Positions 60,424 to 64,000 of a DNA stretch of 64,000 nucleotides are shown in pieces (positions within the stretch are counted from its first letter, which is position 1; each line of letters opens with the position of its first letter). The notes below the pieces were generated by a model that was given only the letters and a program-made list of their open reading frames with translations, had not been told where the DNA came from and searched no databases. Location: contig QCXZ01000064.1 in the NCBI GenBank assembly GCA_025024175.1, positions 51,791,325-51,855,324 of the forward strand, in the 5' to 3' direction. The translations under genes were made by a program, and so were the position numbers. Source of the DNA: Rhyzopertha dominica. Taxonomy: Eukaryota > Arthropoda > Insecta > Coleoptera > Bostrichidae.

Positions 60424-61590
60424 TGGACATTTTCAGGTAGTGGACACTCTCATATTAGATAACCGTAAACGCGATTGCTGCAACCAACTATACACGAATA
60501 CTGTTATGGATACAACATTCATAGATGGCACTCTGTGCTGTGTGTGAAGCACGGCTAACGCATGCACGCGGGATTGTGTTTAAATCAAGGTATGTTCAAA
60601 TCAAGTTGATGTCACCCTTTGATATCTAGCAAAAAATTGTCGCAAGTTCCCAACGTACCGACTTATACGATATTTTAATATGTTATAGTTTTATTTTGCA
60701 ACCTGTTAACCTTTTTGGTGGCATTTTTATGTTTAAAGTTACAGGTATGTAGTATATTGTGACATTGAAGTTGAATACGAAGAAGGTAAGACATTTGCTT
60801 TAATTTTGTACCTTGAAAAGTGTTAAAATTGTTAGTTTCGAAAATGCCGAAGGTATCACACAGAAAAACTGTGCGGTAAAGAACTGTAGTAATAAATATT
60901 TAACAAACTCAAATATCACATTTCACCACTTCCCAAGAGAAGGTGCCATGTGTGAAGAACAGGTAAAACGGACAAACAATTTGGACGTGCAGTCTCGCAG
61001 CCTTACATCCATTCGAGCATCATTTGTGGTATGTGGAGAATACTTTCTAGCTAATTGCTTTTAAATGCCAGAGCAAAATAAACTAAATAGAAGAGTAGTT
61101 CCCACACTATAAATAATAAACAATGGTGCAAGATAAACATTGTTTTTGAATCTTATTTCTAGTAATTACATTTACGACAATTCAAATAATTTGCAGTTTT
61201 TTAAAACCTCGCATTTCCTTTGCTACTATTTTACAGGAAACGAAGAAAACAATCCTATTAGTTGTTATTTAAGGTAAACCTTTCTGACTTAACTTTTTAT
61301 GAAGTACACATTTGCGTACAAAGTCAGCATAATATAAAAAAGTTAAGTTAGACATGCTTACATAAATTAAAAAGATTGTTTTCTTACTTTCCTGTAAAAT
61401 AGTGGGCAAAGTAGATACCAGGTTTTAAAATTAAGACAAGAAATAAACGTCAAAATAAATGACATTTGTATGACTGGGAGTTTCTGATTTATCGGCTACA
61501 CCTTCTGGTCGTTTCATTAATGTAGTTCACATACAACATTCACAGATGGCGCTGTAACTCATTCCACAAAATTTATTAACACTGGCCATT
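60424..61590 (+). mobile_element. THAP-bearing DNA element relic
   Basis: Both ends correspond, inverted, to 32577-33655. Inside, 60860-61060 encodes a THAP-like domain: NCAVKNCSNKY (first Cys pair), ITFHHFPREG (the FH-x-FP block) and VVCGEYFLANCF (Cys and the C-terminal F, with Tyr where the zinc-ligand His of E-H-F is expected). The Trp and the spacing after FP are degenerate and the frame closes soon after, so no full transposase remains. P-element-type origin is the best guess, based on the THAP domain. Confidence 0.65.
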
Positions 61591-63440
61591 CTTGTTTACT
61601 GATATTCTTTGGACATTTTACAAACTTCTAGCAGAGAAAACGTCGAAAAGTACGACTCCCTATATATTTCGGGTTCGGTCTGCGCCGCTGTATAGGAAGA
61701 TGTCGGTAGATGTTGCGCGTGGCGTGCGGCGGCAGGTTTGAAGATGTGCTAGAAGCAGTGCTGTACTGATAATCTGCTAGTATTTTTTATTTAACTTCAA
61801 AATGAAACAATGACTCCTTGAAAAACAATAAAAAAAACAATATTAAATCATATAATGAGACAAAATTATATATTATTTACAATAATTCAAATAGCTGTTC
61901 TTCAAAGGTACTCGATATCCATTTAGAAAGTTATTTCGCGCCTAATGGTGGCCAGCCCTCTTAAAGCTTTCGCTTTGACCCGAAGGTCGAATGCTCGACT
62001 GACTGGATCGTTCTTTCAGCCAGTCCGGAATCCGTCATTTGCAGTTTCAGCGGCCATTCGTAGCGACGCAGCTTTATTACCAGCTTGGAAACTTTTCCAA
62101 TCGTCCTCGTTAAGACGCATTTTTCCCCTCCGACATAAAACAGAAAACGCAAGCTCGGCGAAACTAATTCCAACTTGTAGCCTCGCGGACGTATCTCGTC
62201 TCTCGTGGAAACTAACTAGAGGCATGCGATAACTTGTTCGTTTCGTGCCCAACTTCCGTCTCGCTGCCTGCCGGCATTGTTGTTGCCGTAATTGCGAATC
62301 ATCTTGTCGTTTGAATATTCGTTGCCTTCAGTTAAATGCAGCTACGTGCCGCGTGTCGAGAACTGTTAATCCCAGGTCTGTGTAAGCATCGATAAAACGC
62401 GAATGTTTATTGAAGGCGGGTGACGAGGCGCTAATGATAAACGGGAACCGTGACGAGAAAGGTGTTGGTGCACAAGAAAGGTTTCGATCCCCTTTCTCGA
62501 TATACCGCGACCTGTGGAACACCTAGAGCAAAGGGATTGATATAAATAGTTTTTTGTTTTAGTTTTAGCACCTGGGAAACCATAGGATGTTTTGTGACGA
62601 TTGTTATATATCTGCCTTTATAAATAGGACAAAATTAGTATATATAATGCATGTTAATGTCGACGAACGCATCCCAAAATAAACTTGCCGTGTGCTCCCG
62701 GTGCATCTAGGCATTCGTTTACTGTCTTACGAGTATAGTTGTGCTTTTCAAAGCATTTAGTGCAGGTGGATTGTCGGTCATTATTCAGAGAAACCTATTA
62801 TCATAGGCTCTTCTTATCATTGACCTTACACGTGCTGCAGTTGCCACAACTTCAGTCTTTAGCTTGGAAAACGGTTGCAAACTGTCTAGGTCTATACTCT
62901 CGCATTCAGCACCCTTGCAGTGGTTCCGTCCTTTGATTTTAAAGCATCAATGAACCACATGTCTCCATATTTTTCCAACATGTTACTATTACTAGCTCCT
63001 AGCCTTCAATGGTAGGTAACCTGAAGGGTTTAAGCAAGTTCAACATCACGATGCTTCTGTCCTACCATTCGTTTCTGTCTGACCAATCAGGATTTTTAAC
63101 AACAAATTCTGATTTTTAGCGTGCCTCTGCAGTTACTGCAAAGTATAACGAAGGCAGATTCCCAGGCATAAAAACTTAATAAACTTCCCTTTTGCACTTT
63201 TGTTGGTGGCTTTTTGTTACCATAATTAGCCATGATCCAGCAAATACATGACCCTTTTGGTGTTTTACTGGTGGTGTCTATTAAGGGTTTCTTCTTATGG
63301 TGAACACTGATGTTTTTTATGAGATTGACTAATTAGTTAAATGGCATTGCGCCGCCGAAGCAAACCACTAGCAAAGCGAGTGGAAGGGGGTTTAGGGAAG
63401 TCAATGATACCAGCGTGGTTACCTACAGACTGTTCCACAT
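61591..63440. other. Non-coding, includes a GC-richer island (61930-62520)
   Basis: The island has overlapping frames on both strands (61945-62232 plus, 62016-62252 minus) without domains or splice-bounded structure. No gene is supported. Confidence 0.35.
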
Positions 63441-63449
63441 TGCTTATGG

Positions 63450-64000
63450 GTGTTAGTTTGAATCCTAGTTTTAATGAGGCGTCGGCATTTAGAGAAGACG
63501 AGTTTCAAGGACCAGCATTATGCAACAAAATTTTGTATTGCGGTCAATGCGGTAACTACGCTGACGGAAGCTTATGGCGATAATATCATGTCCCATAATA
63601 TGGTTTACAGCTGGTATTCCGGGAAGGCAAAGACGACAACGAGGGTGAAGACCAAAATGTGAAGAAAGTAAGGAACATGTTTAACTCTAATCAATGAACA
63701 AATGTTAGAATGCTGGGTGTGTAACCATGAATGTACTATACGTTACATTGTTATCGAAGATTTGGGCATGCGGAAGATCTGCGCGAAAATTGTTCAAAAG
63801 GTGCTTTCGGATGAACAAGAGGCTGCTCGTGCAACGATCTCGTATGACCTTTTGGAGCAGTGTGAAAGTTATTCGAATTTTTCGGGCTTCTTCTTGTATC
63901 CTAAATATAAAGAAGGAACGAAGGTTCCTGTTGACGCCTTCCAGGATGTACCCAGCGACGGGAGAAAACGTTGGCACCGGTGTTCCAACGCGGAAGGAAG
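63450..64000 (+). pseudogene. Mariner-like transposase relic, runs off the window
   Basis: Plus strand: FKDQHYATKFCIAVNAV then LTEAYGDNIMSHNMVYSWYS (63490-63615) corresponds to the N-terminal helix-turn-helix (A-Y-G-x-x-x-MS-x-x-x-V-x-x-W). EDLGMRKICAKIVQKVLSDEQ and ISYDLLEQCESY (about 63750-63880) matches the linker before the first catalytic Asp. Frameshifts separate them. The family resembles the mariners related to the SETMAR transposase. It differs clearly from the 57.3 kb copy. Confidence 0.7.

Overview
The window looks like arthropod, most likely insect, nuclear DNA. It is AT-rich, has scattered single Ns, no bacterial-type operons, and almost every recognisable protein belongs to a transposable element. 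The one segment that reads like a host exon is a GC-rich, open piece with canonical splice signals at 15092-15359. The species cannot be named from the sequence; the element mix (Penelope-like, BEL/Pao, CR1/Jockey-like LINEs, mariner, hAT and THAP-bearing elements) would suit a large insect genome.

Layout. 1-700: Penelope-like element (PLE) relic ending in a hammerhead-ribozyme motif. 2.9-4.1 kb: decayed Tc1/mariner-type copy. 5.7-6.3 kb: THAP-bearing DNA element relic, with a non-coding relative at 41.9-42.4 kb. 13.2-13.4 kb: PLE 3' fragment. 15.1-15.4 kb: putative host exon. 15.85-16.3 kb: long foldback. 16.5-19.2 kb: broken LINE. 21.56-22.27 kb: TIR element with a Myb-like relic. 25.9-26.6 kb: mariner-like relic. 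28.05-28.34 kb: foldback. 29.5-30.4 kb: TIR element. 32.6-33.7 kb: degenerate copy of the THAP-type element found again, inverted, at 60.4-61.6 kb; it hosts a small hammerhead insertion. 34.7-35.06 kb: MITE. 36.9-38.9 kb: hAT-type non-autonomous element. 41.23-41.40 kb: second small hammerhead insertion. 42.56-42.79 kb: folded-back PLE 3' end. 44.6-45.3 kb: LINE relic. 45.56-50.11 kb: structurally complete but internally deleted BEL/Pao element. 51.9-55.6 kb: recent PLE inserted as a giant inverted repeat. 55.9-56.1 kb: LINE tail. 57.2-57.3 kb: tRNA-like sequence. 57.35-58.58 kb: mariner. 59.26-60.12 kb: PLE fragment. 63.45-64.0 kb: mariner-like relic.

The most interesting system is the set of hammerhead self-cleaving ribozyme motifs. 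Two closely related copies (33091-33180 and 41282-41367) sit in short mobile units of about 150 bp with their own target-site duplications and no attached protein gene. Their stems show compensatory changes, and they resemble retrozymes, the non-autonomous partners of PLEs. Further hammerhead motifs lie in the 3' regions of full PLEs (653-686, and both arms of the 51.9-55.6 kb copy), and eroded ones lie at 42.64, 13.3 and 19.56 kb. The best copies have palindromic or nearly loop-free helix III segments, which suggests they act as dimers.

A second theme is fold-back integration. The 51.9-55.6 kb PLE has two 1549-bp arms that look identical and meet at an 11-nt microhomology. The 42.57-42.78 kb PLE end and the 33 kb hammerhead insertion are also inverted at their 5' side and flanked by 12-13 bp duplications. 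This suggests one shared integration mechanism for the PLE and the hammerhead-only units. The BEL/Pao element has LTRs with only two visible differences, a 5-bp duplication, a tRNA-Tyr primer site and one long open frame. It has nevertheless lost the reverse-transcriptase core, RNase H and most of integrase in frame, so it was probably moved by a helper in trans.
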